A stretch of DNA of 64,000 nucleotides from Komagataeibacter rhaeticus (GTDB taxonomy: Bacteria; Pseudomonadota; Alphaproteobacteria; Acetobacterales; Acetobacteraceae), in the NCBI RefSeq assembly GCF_003207855.1, contig NZ_NKTZ01000009.1, forward strand, positions 1 through 64,000, in the 5' to 3' direction. Under the pieces are notes generated by a model. It was not told the DNA's origin and searched no databases. It saw only the letters and a program-made list of their open reading frames with translations. Each line of letters opens with the position of its first letter. The stretch's first letter is position 1. This document shows positions 30,386-39,111 of the stretch, piece by piece. The translations under genes and the position numbers were made by a program.

Positions 30386-30916
30386 ATGGCCAAGCGGTGG
30401 TATGTGATCCACGTCTATTCGGGCTTCGAAAAGAAGATAGCCCAGCACATCACGGAACAGGCCGCCCAGAAGGGTCTGGCCGACCATTTCGGTGAAATCC
30501 TTGTTCCATCGGAAGAGGTGACCGAAATGCGCCGTGGCCAGAAGGTCAATTCCGAGCGCAAGTTCTTCCCCGGTTACGTGCTGGTCAACATGGAACTGAC
30601 CGATGAGGCGTGGCACCTGGTCAAGGACACGCCCAAGGTCACCGGCTTCCTGGGCAGCAAGACCCGCCCCTCGCCCATTCCCAAGGTCGAGGCCGAACGG
30701 ATCATGAAGCAGGCGCAGGAAGGCGTGGAACGCGTGCGCCCCTCCGTCACCTTCGAGATTGGCGAGCAGATCCGCGTGGCCGATGGCCCCTTCACCTCGT
30801 TCAACGGCACGATCGAGGAAGTGGACGAGGAACGCGGCCGCCTGAAGGTCAGCGTTTCCATCTTCGGCCGCTCCACCCCGGTGGACCTGGAATACAATCA
30901 GGTGGAGAAGGTCTGA
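30386..30916 (+). CDS. nusG: Transcription termination/antitermination factor NusG
   Basis: This 176-aa NusG starts MAKRWYVIHVYSGFEKKIA (NGN domain), with FFPGYVLVNMEL and GFLGSKTRPSPIP, and ends in a KOW domain (IRVADGPFTSFNGTIEEVD...VSIFGRSTPVDLEYNQVEKV). It binds RNA polymerase and couples it to Rho or to ribosomes. It follows secE by 8 nt. A strong terminator ends the transcript. Confidence 0.97.
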   Translation: MAKRWYVIHVYSGFEKKIAQHITEQAAQKGLADHFGEILVPSEEVTEMRRGQKVNSERKFFPGYVLVNMELTDEAWHLVKDTPKVTGFLGSKTRPSPIPKVEAERIMKQAQEGVERVRPSVTFEIGEQIRVADGPFTSFNGTIEEVDEERGRLKVSVSIFGRSTPVDLEYNQVEKV

Positions 30917-30936
30917 ACTTTCCCCGTTCCTGAAAG

Positions 30937-30960
30937 AAGGCGCCTCCGGGCGCCTTTTTT
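30937..30960 (+). terminator. Intrinsic terminator of secE-nusG
   Basis: The perfect stem AAGGCGCC / GGCGCCTT with loop TCCG is followed by a T-tract (TTTTTT), 21 nt after the nusG stop. Confidence 0.93.
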
Positions 30961-30991
30961 ATTGCCGGACTGTTCACCCCATCATTCAATG

Positions 30992-31090
30992 ACAAAAGTT
31001 TCTGGGTGCCGCCTTTTGTCAAAAAGGCGGCGTTCTTCGAAGCTTTTTGAAAAAAGCTTCACCAAAAACTTCTTTATGGTTCCAGGTCTT
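30992..31090 (+). repeat. Double-hairpin intergenic repeat, copy B (best preserved)
   Basis: The outer ends AAAAGTTTCTGGGTG and CACCAAAAACTTCTTT are near inverted repeats of each other. Between them are hairpin 1, GCCGCCTTTT / AAAAGGCGGC (31008-31031), and hairpin 2, GAAGCTTTTT / AAAAAGCTTC (31039-31060). The right end runs into TCCAGGTCTTTTTTA and stops 2 nt before the pqiC stop codon. No coding sequence is visible inside. Confidence 0.85.
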
Positions 31091-31092
31091 TT

Positions 31093-31740
31093 TTACCGGT
31101 GGGCTGGGGCAGGCGCAGGCGGCAAGGCCTGCAGCCGGTCAGCCGCCATGTCCGCCACCTGTCCCGTCAACTGGCTCAGGGCCGCCACCATCGCGCGCGT
31201 GCCACTATCGGTAGGGGTGGCACTGAGCACAAGCGGCACGGACAGCGCATGTTCGGCATCCCCCACCCTGTGTACCGACAGGCTGCCACCCAGATGCACC
31301 ACGCCGCTGGCATCACGGGCAAAGCGGGTAATCTCCACTTCCACAAATCCCTGGGGCGGCACGGTAGTCGCATCGTTCTGGGCAAACACGCCGTGGCCGG
31401 GCAGGCGCTGCTGCAGGTCGGTGGCCAGCACATGGCCCAGCATGGGGGCCAGCGGCTCACTCCATGCCGCCCCCGCCAGCGGGGTCAGGCTGTAGTCATC
31501 CTGCGTGCCGACAATGTTCTGCCGGTCCAGCGAGGGCGGCACGCCGGGGGTGCGGACCTCGATCACGGTGGGCACCTGCCCCCCCATCCCCACCTGCTGC
31601 GTGCCGGCTATGGGGGCCAGTGAGTACAATGTCGGGTCGGATGAACCGCAGCCTGCCAGTGCCAGCAGCCCCGCCACTGCGGCGCATGCTGCCACGCGCG
31701 GCGGCCGGGGGGAAGTGAAATGCCAGAAGGGGCGTTGCAT
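31093..31740 (-). CDS. pqiC: Outer-membrane lipoprotein PqiC (ABC-type lipid transport accessory)
   Basis: This 215-aa lipoprotein has a signal ending in the lipobox L-A-G-C with Cys at residue 31. The mature domain (TLYSLAPIAG near the start, then VEVEITRFARD and a C-terminal Ala/Pro tail) matches the PqiC/DUF330 family. In E. coli PqiC is an outer membrane partner of the PqiB tunnel. It lies 3 nt after pqiB, in the order pqiA-pqiB-pqiC, so one transcript is expected. Its stop codon abuts repeat copy B. Confidence 0.88.
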   Translation of the reverse strand: MQRPFWHFTSPRPPRVAACAAVAGLLALAGCGSSDPTLYSLAPIAGTQQVGMGGQVPTVIEVRTPGVPPSLDRQNIVGTQDDYSLTPLAGAAWSEPLAPMLGHVLATDLQQRLPGHGVFAQNDATTVPPQGFVEVEITRFARDASGVVHLGGSLSVHRVGDAEHALSVPLVLSATPTDSGTRAMVAALSQLTGQVADMAADRLQALPPAPAPAHR

Positions 31741-31743
31741 GTC

Positions 31744-33408
31744 TTATCGTCCCGTAATCAGTGCGGAGGGGTGATGGGTCAGGAAATCCGACAGGAAGCG
31801 CAGCGAACGCGCGGCGTCATTCAGCTGCTGCATCATCTGCTGCAGGTTGCGCTGGAAGTCCGTATCCCCGCCATAGCTGGACAGCACCGAATTGGCGCTC
31901 TTGAGTGTCTTGTCCATGCCACTGAGCAGCTGCGGCATTTCGGAACGCGCATCATGCGATATGACCTGCAGGTTCTGCAGCGAACTGCGCAGCGCGGTCA
32001 GCGCCTGCTTGGTATCGGGGCTGTTGATGCGTGCATCGGCATGGGCCAGCAGGCTGTTCAGGTTCTCGCCCATCTGGGTCAGCGGCATCGCGGCAATCTT
32101 GTCGCTTACGACCGATAGCGAATCCATGATCCCGGCCATGCCGCCCGCCTGGCCCGGCAGGACCATGGCATCGCCTTCCATCTGGACCTGCGCGGGCTTC
32201 GCGTTCCTGACAAAGGTCAGCGCAATCTCGGATTCGCCAGTCAGCATGCTGGTGCTCTGCACCGAAGCGCGCAGCCCGTCCGCCACCTGCGTGCGTAGCA
32301 ATTCGGCCAGGGCCGCGGGCGAGACCTGCTGGTTATCCAGCACGCGCTCGGGCTGGAGTTCCATCGCCACACGCACCCGTGCCCTGCCCGAAGCGGGGTC
32401 CACCTGCAGGCGGACATCATCGATCATGCCGACCTGGATGCCGAACATGGTCAGCCTGCCGCCCCTGGTCAGGCCGGATACGGAACTGGTGATGTAGGTG
32501 ACAAGCGGAATACGCTCACGGTAGCCCGCGCTATTGGCTTCTTCCGCACTGTCGTAAAGCTGGAAAGTGGTGTCGGAACCGGCCGTGGCGGGCAGGGTGT
32601 TCTTCTCGTTGCGGGCATCGGGCGGGTCGAACGCAACCCCACCGGACAGCAGCGCCTGCAGCGACTGCAGCTTGATCTTCAGCCCACCCGGCCCAAGGCC
32701 CACCTGCACGCCCGATACGTTCCAGAAGCGTGTGTTGGTACGCAGGTAATGGTCATAGGGTGCCTGCACGAAAATCTGTACCCTGATCGGACCACGCCCT
32801 TCGGGCGGCATGGTGTAGCCCAGCACTTCACCCACCACCACGTCACGGAAGAAGATCGGCGCGCCCTGCCCCAGCGAACCGAGTGACTGGGTAATGAGCG
32901 TATAGGTATGCCCCGGCTGGTCGGAACGCACGCCCGGCGGGGCTTCCAGCCCCGTAAAACGGGTGGTGTAGCGGCCACCCGGCTCGCCCGCATCCATGGC
33001 GATGTAAGCCCCCGACATGACGGTTTCCAGCCCCGTAACACTGGCGCCGTTGATGCGCGGACGCACGACCCAGAAGCGGGCGTGGTCGGTCAGCATGCGG
33101 CCGGCCACCGAGGTCATGCGCACGCGCACTTCCACATGGTGGAAATCATCGCTCAGACGGATGGAATCGACCGTGCCGAGCGAGACCGCCTTGTTCTTGA
33201 CCTCGGTCTGGCCACTGGTCAGGCCATCGGCGGTATCGAAAGTGATGACGATCAGCGGCCCGCGCCCGGTTATTCCTTTCCAGCCCAGGTAGCCCGCAAT
33301 CAGCAGGGCCACGATCGGCACAAGCCAGACAACCGAGAAACGGTATTTCCGCGCACGGGCCTGTGGCACCACACCATGCGGGTCATTGGATGGAAAATCG
33401 TCATTCAC
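31744..33408 (-). CDS. pqiB: MCE-domain intermembrane transport protein PqiB
   Basis: This 554-aa protein has one N-terminal membrane helix (about residues 23-45, FSVVWLVPIVALLIAGYLGW) followed by repeated MCE domains. It ends in a helical, Gln/Ser/Leu-rich C-terminal region (about 430-540). The layout is that of PqiB, whose stacked MCE rings and C-terminal needle form a periplasm-spanning lipid conduit. It overlaps pqiA by 4 nt (ATGA). Confidence 0.92.
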   Translation of the reverse strand: MNDDFPSNDPHGVVPQARARKYRFSVVWLVPIVALLIAGYLGWKGITGRGPLIVITFDTADGLTSGQTEVKNKAVSLGTVDSIRLSDDFHHVEVRVRMTSVAGRMLTDHARFWVVRPRINGASVTGLETVMSGAYIAMDAGEPGGRYTTRFTGLEAPPGVRSDQPGHTYTLITQSLGSLGQGAPIFFRDVVVGEVLGYTMPPEGRGPIRVQIFVQAPYDHYLRTNTRFWNVSGVQVGLGPGGLKIKLQSLQALLSGGVAFDPPDARNEKNTLPATAGSDTTFQLYDSAEEANSAGYRERIPLVTYITSSVSGLTRGGRLTMFGIQVGMIDDVRLQVDPASGRARVRVAMELQPERVLDNQQVSPAALAELLRTQVADGLRASVQSTSMLTGESEIALTFVRNAKPAQVQMEGDAMVLPGQAGGMAGIMDSLSVVSDKIAAMPLTQMGENLNSLLAHADARINSPDTKQALTALRSSLQNLQVISHDARSEMPQLLSGMDKTLKSANSVLSSYGGDTDFQRNLQQMMQQLNDAARSLRFLSDFLTHHPSALITGR

Positions 33409-34892
33409 GCCTGATCTGGCTCCATGCGGGCTGGCAGGACACCAGCCGGGGGTAGGGAAGAAGGGGAAGACGCAGCCGCGCGATCATGCTGCGCACGCAG
33501 CACGGCGGGCGGCAGGCCATCGGTTACCGGGCCATTGCGGCCGGCCGCGTCCCACATGATGCGCGGGTCAAAACTCCATGCCGCCAGCAGGGTCAGCACC
33601 ACCACGGCGGCAAACGCCACCATGCCCGCATTGGCGGTGACACTGGCCATGGCGTTGAAGCGCACCACCGCCACCAGGATCGAGATCATGAACACATCGA
33701 TCATCGACCACCGGCCCACCATGTCCACCAGCCGGAACAGACGGGTGCGCGCCACCAGGTGGCCACGCGCGCCCCGCCAGGTCTGGCTGATCATCCAGCC
33801 CAGGCTGAGAATCTTGAGCATGGGCACGGTAATCGAGGCAAAGAACACCAGCAGCGAGAGCGGAATCATGCCGTCCTGCCACAGTTCGATCGCACCTTCG
33901 ATAATGGTGTGCCCCCCGCCCCCGCCCATGCGCAGGAAGGTCATGACCGGATAGAGGTTGGCGGGAATGTAGAACACGATGGCGGCAATCAGGAAGGCGG
34001 TGGTGCGCGTAAGCGACTGCGGCAGGCGGCGCCACACCCTGTGCTCACAGCGCGGGCAGATGCCCACGCAGTGCAGGCTGGAAACCGGATGCGCCAGTTC
34101 CCCCACCAGCCCGCAGGACGTGCAGGCCACCAGATGGTCCACCGGCGGCAGGCCGGTCTGGTCAACGTGGGCATAGTCCACCGCCACCGTCTGGCCATTT
34201 TCAGTGCGCGTGACCCTGTCAATCCGGCGGTGACGCCAGATCATCTCGGTATCCAGTGTCGAATCGGTGGCCGCCATGGTCAGCATCAGCGCGCCAATCA
34301 GGTACACGGCCGGCCCCACATCCACATGCGCCATGTCGGTCAGCTTGGTGTAGGCCACGAATATGCCAAGGATATAGACCTCGACCATCGACCATGGCCG
34401 CAGCTTGTCGTACCAGACCAGCACGCGCGGCGCCCAGTCCGGCAGGCGCGTGCACGAAGCGGCGTACAGGATGACGAACATGAACCCGATCGCGACCGCA
34501 GGCGCCAGCACCGTAACCGCCCCCACCAGGATGCCCGCTTCCCCCCACCCTTCATGCATGAGTTCCATCGGCCCGGTCAGCAGGTCCACCGTGCGCTGCC
34601 TGCCATAGACATCCAGTGTCATGAGCGAGGATGCAAGGGCGGCAAGATAGAACGCGGCGGAACTGATGCAGAAGGCCAGCGGCGTTGCCAGCGGTGCGGT
34701 GCGCCGCCTGCGCGCCAGCTTCTGCCCGCAGCGGGTGCATGTGGCCTGCTCCCCCGCCGCCAGATCGGGCACGCGCTGGTACAGCCCGCAGCCGGGGCAT
34801 TCCGACAGGCCGCCAATGATGCGCACATGCGGGACGTGCCCCAGCCCCGCATCATCGCAGCGCAGCCGGGAGGAAGAAGATGACATGCTCAT
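33405..34892 (-). CDS. pqiA: Paraquat-inducible inner-membrane protein PqiA
   Basis: This 495-aa protein consists of two tandem PqiA modules. Each begins with a zinc-ribbon-like pair of CxxC motifs (ECPGCG...CTRCGQ in the first, ACTSCG...CPRCEH in the second) and continues with about four membrane helices. PqiA is the inner membrane partner of the PqiB MCE tunnel, in lipid trafficking and envelope stress. ATG 34892 is taken, though an ATG two codons later (34886) is possible. It is the first gene of pqiABC and sits 95 nt from tRNA-Thr. Confidence 0.92.
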   Translation of the reverse strand: MSMSSSSSRLRCDDAGLGHVPHVRIIGGLSECPGCGLYQRVPDLAAGEQATCTRCGQKLARRRRTAPLATPLAFCISSAAFYLAALASSLMTLDVYGRQRTVDLLTGPMELMHEGWGEAGILVGAVTVLAPAVAIGFMFVILYAASCTRLPDWAPRVLVWYDKLRPWSMVEVYILGIFVAYTKLTDMAHVDVGPAVYLIGALMLTMAATDSTLDTEMIWRHRRIDRVTRTENGQTVAVDYAHVDQTGLPPVDHLVACTSCGLVGELAHPVSSLHCVGICPRCEHRVWRRLPQSLTRTTAFLIAAIVFYIPANLYPVMTFLRMGGGGGHTIIEGAIELWQDGMIPLSLLVFFASITVPMLKILSLGWMISQTWRGARGHLVARTRLFRLVDMVGRWSMIDVFMISILVAVVRFNAMASVTANAGMVAFAAVVVLTLLAAWSFDPRIMWDAAGRNGPVTDGLPPAVLRAQHDRAAASSPSSLPPAGVLPARMEPDQA

Positions 34893-34987
34893 ACGGGGTC
34901 CAGCATATAGACCAAATTAAAATGGGGAATGCCGCATTTGAGATATTGCATCATGCCAGCCCTTCGTTTATCAGACCCCACAGGTTT

Positions 34988-35062
34988 GCCGACATAGCTC
35001 AGGGGTAGAGCAACTGATTCGTAATCAGTAGGCCCTCGGTTCAATTCCGAGTGTCGGCACCA
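34988..35062 (+). tRNA. tRNA-Thr (anticodon CGT)
   Basis: The 75-nt cloverleaf has acceptor stem GCCGACA/TGTCGGC, anticodon stem CTGAT/ATCAG closing TCGTA-type loop TTCGTAA, T loop GGTTCAATTCC and an encoded 3' CCA. Confidence 0.96.
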
Positions 35063-35169
35063 TCCCTATATTCCTGACATCCCGTTGTTTTCTGTCATTC
35101 ATGCTGCCCGTCAGGCATCATGGGTCCGCAGGCCTGACCGGGCATGAAGGCGGCTGCGTATCCCCGGCC

Positions 35170-36519
35170 CTACAGCCCGCACCACCCCAGAACAAGGCAC
35201 ATCCCCAGCCCCGCCACCCCGATCAGGGTCTCGATGACCGACCAGGTGCGCAGGGTCTGCGCCACACTCAGCCCCAGCGCGTCGCGCACCTGCCAGAATC
35301 CGGAATCGTTCATCGGGCCGAACATGACCGCCCCCGCCCCCGTGGCCAGCACCAGCAGTTCGGGCGAGGCGCCCTGCGCGTGCGCCATGATGGGGGCGAC
35401 AATCCCCGCCGTGGTACTCATGGCCACGGTGGCCGATCCCACCGCCAGGCGCATGCCCGCCGCCAGCCCCCATGCCAGGATGAGCAGCGGCACATGCATG
35501 TCCACCGCCGTGCGCGCGATCGCATCCGAAATGCCGCTATCCATCAGTTCCGCGCCAAAGCCGCCCCCCGCCCCGATCATCAGCAGCAGTCCCGCCAGCG
35601 GGCCAAGGCACTGGCTGGAATAGCCAAGAACCTGTTCACGCGTCAGCCCGCGCCGCAGCCCCAGCGTCCAGAATGACAGCAGGGCCGCCAGCGCCAGCCC
35701 CACATTCGGGTCACCCGCAAAGCGCAGCACGACCGCCCACCCCGCCGCCTGCGGCCCCATGAAGCGCGTGGCCGATCCCGCCAGCATCAGTACCATGGGG
35801 GCAAGGATGGTAAACAGCGTAATGCCGAACCCCGGCAGGTCGCCACTGCCGCGCGGCGTGGCCGTAACATGCTGGCGCGCGGCCTGCGCCCCGGCATCGG
35901 CTGGCAGGCGGGGCACGATGAAACGGGTGTAGAGCGGGCCGGAAATGATGGCCACCGGCACGCTGACCAGCGCGCCAAGCCAGATCAGGCGGCCGATATC
36001 GGCATGATAGGCCGCAAGGGCGAACATGGTGCCGGGATGGGGCGGCATGTAGCCCTGCACCACCGACAGCGCGGCCGTAACCGGCAGCGCCACATGCAGC
36101 AGCGGCATTCTGGTCTGCTTTGCGATGGAAAAGGCCAGCGGCACCAGAATGACAAAGCCCACGGTAAAGAATACCGAAAGTCCGACCAGCAGCCCGATCA
36201 CCATCATGGCCCAGTCCAGCCGCCTCGCCCCGGCCAGGGCGACCACGGTCATGGCAATGCGGTCCGCCCCGCCCGAAACCTCCAGCATCTTGCCCAGCAT
36301 GGTACCCAGCGCGATGACGGAGGCGATCTGCCCCAGTACCTGCCCCGCCCCGCCTTCAAACGAGGCCACGACCTTCGTGGCCGGCATGCCGGCGGCAAAA
36401 CCCAGCAGCATGGAGGCGATGAACAGCGCCAGGAACGGGTTGAGCTTGATGCGCTCGATCAGGAAAACAACAACACAGATGGCCATGACAGCCAGTAACA
36501 GGGCCATGCCGACCGACAT
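35170..36519 (-). CDS. GntP-family gluconate/organic acid:H+ symporter
   Basis: This 449-aa permease should have 12-14 membrane helices. GntP-family segments include IKLNPFLALFIASMLLGFAAG near the start, QGYMPPHPGT in the middle and MFGPMNDSGFWQV near the C-terminus. Family members import gluconate, other sugar acids or hydroxy acids with protons, fitting an acetic acid bacterium that forms gluconate. It starts only 18 nt after the outer membrane factor gene and has its own strong AAGGGAAGGGA ribosome site, so it may be the last gene of the efflux operon. The exact substrate is unknown. Confidence 0.88.
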   Translation of the reverse strand: MSVGMALLLAVMAICVVVFLIERIKLNPFLALFIASMLLGFAAGMPATKVVASFEGGAGQVLGQIASVIALGTMLGKMLEVSGGADRIAMTVVALAGARRLDWAMMVIGLLVGLSVFFTVGFVILVPLAFSIAKQTRMPLLHVALPVTAALSVVQGYMPPHPGTMFALAAYHADIGRLIWLGALVSVPVAIISGPLYTRFIVPRLPADAGAQAARQHVTATPRGSGDLPGFGITLFTILAPMVLMLAGSATRFMGPQAAGWAVVLRFAGDPNVGLALAALLSFWTLGLRRGLTREQVLGYSSQCLGPLAGLLLMIGAGGGFGAELMDSGISDAIARTAVDMHVPLLILAWGLAAGMRLAVGSATVAMSTTAGIVAPIMAHAQGASPELLVLATGAGAVMFGPMNDSGFWQVRDALGLSVAQTLRTWSVIETLIGVAGLGMCLVLGWCGL

Positions 36520-36537
36520 CGCTGCTTTCCCTTCCCT

Positions 36538-37983
36538 TTAGCGCGAGAGCGGTGTCGCCAGCTCCCACCCGCCGCCCAGCGCACGGGCCAGCTGTATGGT
36601 GGCGGTAGTGCGGGTATCCTGGTTGGCCAGCACGCTACCCTGGGCATCCAGTGCCGCCATGCGGGCCCGCAGCACATCGCCCAGCGTGCGCTGGCCACCG
36701 GCATACAGCCCGGCCATATCGCGCGCAACCCGCTCCGCCTGCACCTGCGCGCGGGTCAGGTCTTTATCGCGGCTGTCCAGGCTCAGGCGGTTTTCATACC
36801 CGTCCTCCACTTCCGCCAGCGCGTGCAGCAGGCTCTGGTCATAGCCCGCCACCGCCGCATCCAGCCGCGCACTGGCGGCATGGATACGCGCCTGTACGCG
36901 GTTGGCGGTAAAAATGGGCAGGTAGGTGGTCAGTGCAATCAGCCCGCCAGTGCCCGACATGCCGGGAATCCCGTCAAAGCGCAGCCGCCCGTCACCGCCA
37001 AAGAATTCCAGCCCGAAGCGCGGCAGCAGGTCGGTCTTGGCACTTTTCAGCCGGTTGAGCGCCGCATCCACCTGGTCGCGCCGGGCACGGATGTCCGGCC
37101 TGCGTTCCAGCACGGTATCGGGCATCTGGCCCACCGGGGCGGGGGGCAGGTAATAGGCGGGCGGTGGCGGCAGGTCGGGCAGCCCTTCGGGCACCTGCCC
37201 CGACAGCACGGCCAGCCGCCTGCGCACAAGGTCCAGCCCGGCCACCTGCATGGGCCTGCGCGCCCGCAGGTCGGACAGTTTCTGGTCAATTTCCGTCACA
37301 TCCGCCGCCGTGGCCTGCCCGGACGTAAAACGGGCCTGCCCATAGCCGCGCAACTGCTCCAGCAGGGCAATTGAGCGATCGGTCAGCGCAATCTGGCGTT
37401 GCAGTCCCTGGGCCTGCAGATAATTGCTGGCGGCATCGGCGGCGATGACCATCTGCACGCCGTGGAAATATTCCTCCTCCGCCTTCACACCCGCCTTCGC
37501 CGCCTTTACATCCGCATGGCGGCCGCCAAACAGGTCCGGCTCCCATGATGCGGTAATACCGGCCAGATGTCCGTCCGTGCCCGGATCATTGGCGGGCAGG
37601 CTGTATGGATTGCGCCAGTCCATGCCGCCACCCAGCATGTTGCCCGTAGCACCCACGGTGGGGTACAGCGCCGATTTTGCCACCGTGTGCAGCGCACGCG
37701 CCTCGCGCACCCGGTCACGCGCCATGCGGATGTCGGGACTGGCGGCAAGCGCCGTATCCACCGCGCGGGTCAGGGCAGGGTCATGCCACGCTTCCCACCA
37801 GCGTGTCAGGTCGGTCACGGGCACGGCCGTGGCCGGCCCTGCCTGCTGCTGCACGAACCGCCCCGGCACCTTTACGTGTGATGGCGGCACATGCGTATGA
37901 AAGGGCGAGCACCCCGCCACCAGCCCCACGGCCACCCCGAGACGGGCCATGCAGGCAACCTGCGTCAATCTGTTCCTCATCAT
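36538..37983 (-). CDS. Outer membrane efflux lipoprotein (NodT/OprM family)
   Basis: This 481-aa protein starts MMRNRLTQVACM. The signal ends in lipobox L-V-A-G-C with Cys at residue 25, so the protein is lipid-anchored. The body has the two-fold TolC/OMF repeat with WWEAWHDPALT, the ERRPDIRARRDQVDAA motif between the repeats and a C-terminal LARALGGGW. It is the outer membrane exit duct of a tripartite pump. Its start overlaps the upstream ABC permease stop by 4 nt, which ties it to this ABC exporter rather than to an RND pump. Confidence 0.92.
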   Translation of the reverse strand: MMRNRLTQVACMARLGVAVGLVAGCSPFHTHVPPSHVKVPGRFVQQQAGPATAVPVTDLTRWWEAWHDPALTRAVDTALAASPDIRMARDRVREARALHTVAKSALYPTVGATGNMLGGGMDWRNPYSLPANDPGTDGHLAGITASWEPDLFGGRHADVKAAKAGVKAEEEYFHGVQMVIAADAASNYLQAQGLQRQIALTDRSIALLEQLRGYGQARFTSGQATAADVTEIDQKLSDLRARRPMQVAGLDLVRRRLAVLSGQVPEGLPDLPPPPAYYLPPAPVGQMPDTVLERRPDIRARRDQVDAALNRLKSAKTDLLPRFGLEFFGGDGRLRFDGIPGMSGTGGLIALTTYLPIFTANRVQARIHAASARLDAAVAGYDQSLLHALAEVEDGYENRLSLDSRDKDLTRAQVQAERVARDMAGLYAGGQRTLGDVLRARMAALDAQGSVLANQDTRTTATIQLARALGGGWELATPLSR

Positions 37984-39107
37984 TCCTGCCTTGCCAACAT
38001 GGACCTGAAGCGCGAGAGCGCGAATGCCAGAAATACAATGCCCGTCACGGTCACGGTCAGCAGCGGCAGCATGATCGCACCCAGTCCCGCCCCCCGGTAC
38101 AGGATGGCCTGTGACAGGTTGACGAACTGCGTGGTGGGCAGGAAGCGCACCACCACCTGCATGAGACGTGGCATGCTCTCCACAGGGGTTGCGGCACCCG
38201 AAAGCAGGTACGCCACCGCATAGACCGGCACCACCAGCAGCCCGAACTGCGGCATGGTGGGGGCAACCGTGGCCAGCATGATGCCCAGCGCCGTGGCCGA
38301 GAACAGGTACAGCAGCGCGCACGCGCCAAACAGCGTGACCGACCCCGCCAGCGGCACGCCCAGCCACACATGCACCACCAGCCACAGCGACAGCATGGCG
38401 CCAACGAATATGACCAGCCCGTTGGTCACGATCTTGGCCACCGCGATCTCGCTGGCGCTGACGGGCATGACCAGCAGGTGTTCCAGCGTGCCATGCTCGC
38501 GCTCACGGATCACCGCCGCCCCCACCAGCACGATGGAGAGGATGGTGATGTTGGTCACGATCTGCATGACCGAGGTGAACCAGCTGGATTCACTGTTGGG
38601 ATTGAAGCGGATGCGGCTGGCGGCCTGAAAGGGGATCTGCTCCACCACCGCGGGCGCATGCAGCATGTCATCCACTTCCGCCAGCAGGATCTCGTTAAGG
38701 TATTCGGTGCCCAGCCCCGCCTGCGTCATGGCGGTGGCGTCCACGCGCAGCTGCACGGCGGGCGTGCGGCCGGCCAGTACATCCGCCTCGAAACGGGGCG
38801 GGATGTCGACCACGAAGATGTAATCGCCCCGGTCCATGCCCTGCAGGGCCTGTGCCCGGTCCACCAGCACGGCGGCCTTGAAATAGGGTGGCAGGACCGC
38901 ATCGCGCATGCGGCGCGACAGGGCGGAATGATCCTCGTCGATGAAGGCGATGGTGGCGTTGGAGACTTCCACCTTCACCCCGTTGGCCACCAGCAGCACG
39001 CCCGCGGTAAAGGCGAACACGATCAGCCCCAGCAGCACACGGTCATGCACCAGGCTGCGCAGTTCCTTGCCACACAGCAGACCGACATTGACCAGCCAGC
39101 GCATCAT
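37980..39107 (-). CDS. ABC-2 type exporter permease (YhhJ/YbhR-like)
   Basis: This 375-aa permease has an N-terminal membrane helix, a large extracytoplasmic domain (about residues 50-175; NATIAFIDEDHSALSRRM is typical) and five C-terminal membrane helices including the ABC-2 motif VAKIVTNGLVIF and REREHGTLEHLLVMPVS. It is the second membrane half of the exporter. It lies 4 nt after the fused ATPase-permease gene and overlaps the outer membrane factor gene by 4 nt. In E. coli the equivalent genes are yhiI-rbbA(yhiH)-yhhJ. Confidence 0.92.
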   Translation of the reverse strand: MMRWLVNVGLLCGKELRSLVHDRVLLGLIVFAFTAGVLLVANGVKVEVSNATIAFIDEDHSALSRRMRDAVLPPYFKAAVLVDRAQALQGMDRGDYIFVVDIPPRFEADVLAGRTPAVQLRVDATAMTQAGLGTEYLNEILLAEVDDMLHAPAVVEQIPFQAASRIRFNPNSESSWFTSVMQIVTNITILSIVLVGAAVIREREHGTLEHLLVMPVSASEIAVAKIVTNGLVIFVGAMLSLWLVVHVWLGVPLAGSVTLFGACALLYLFSATALGIMLATVAPTMPQFGLLVVPVYAVAYLLSGAATPVESMPRLMQVVVRFLPTTQFVNLSQAILYRGAGLGAIMLPLLTVTVTGIVFLAFALSRFRSMLARQE

Positions 39108-39111
39108 GGCC

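Noticed and set aside
34988-36519. An integrated element at tRNA-Thr beside gntP
   Set aside because: No integrase, direct repeat of the tRNA 3' end or shift in base composition is seen; the neighbours are ordinary chromosomal genes.
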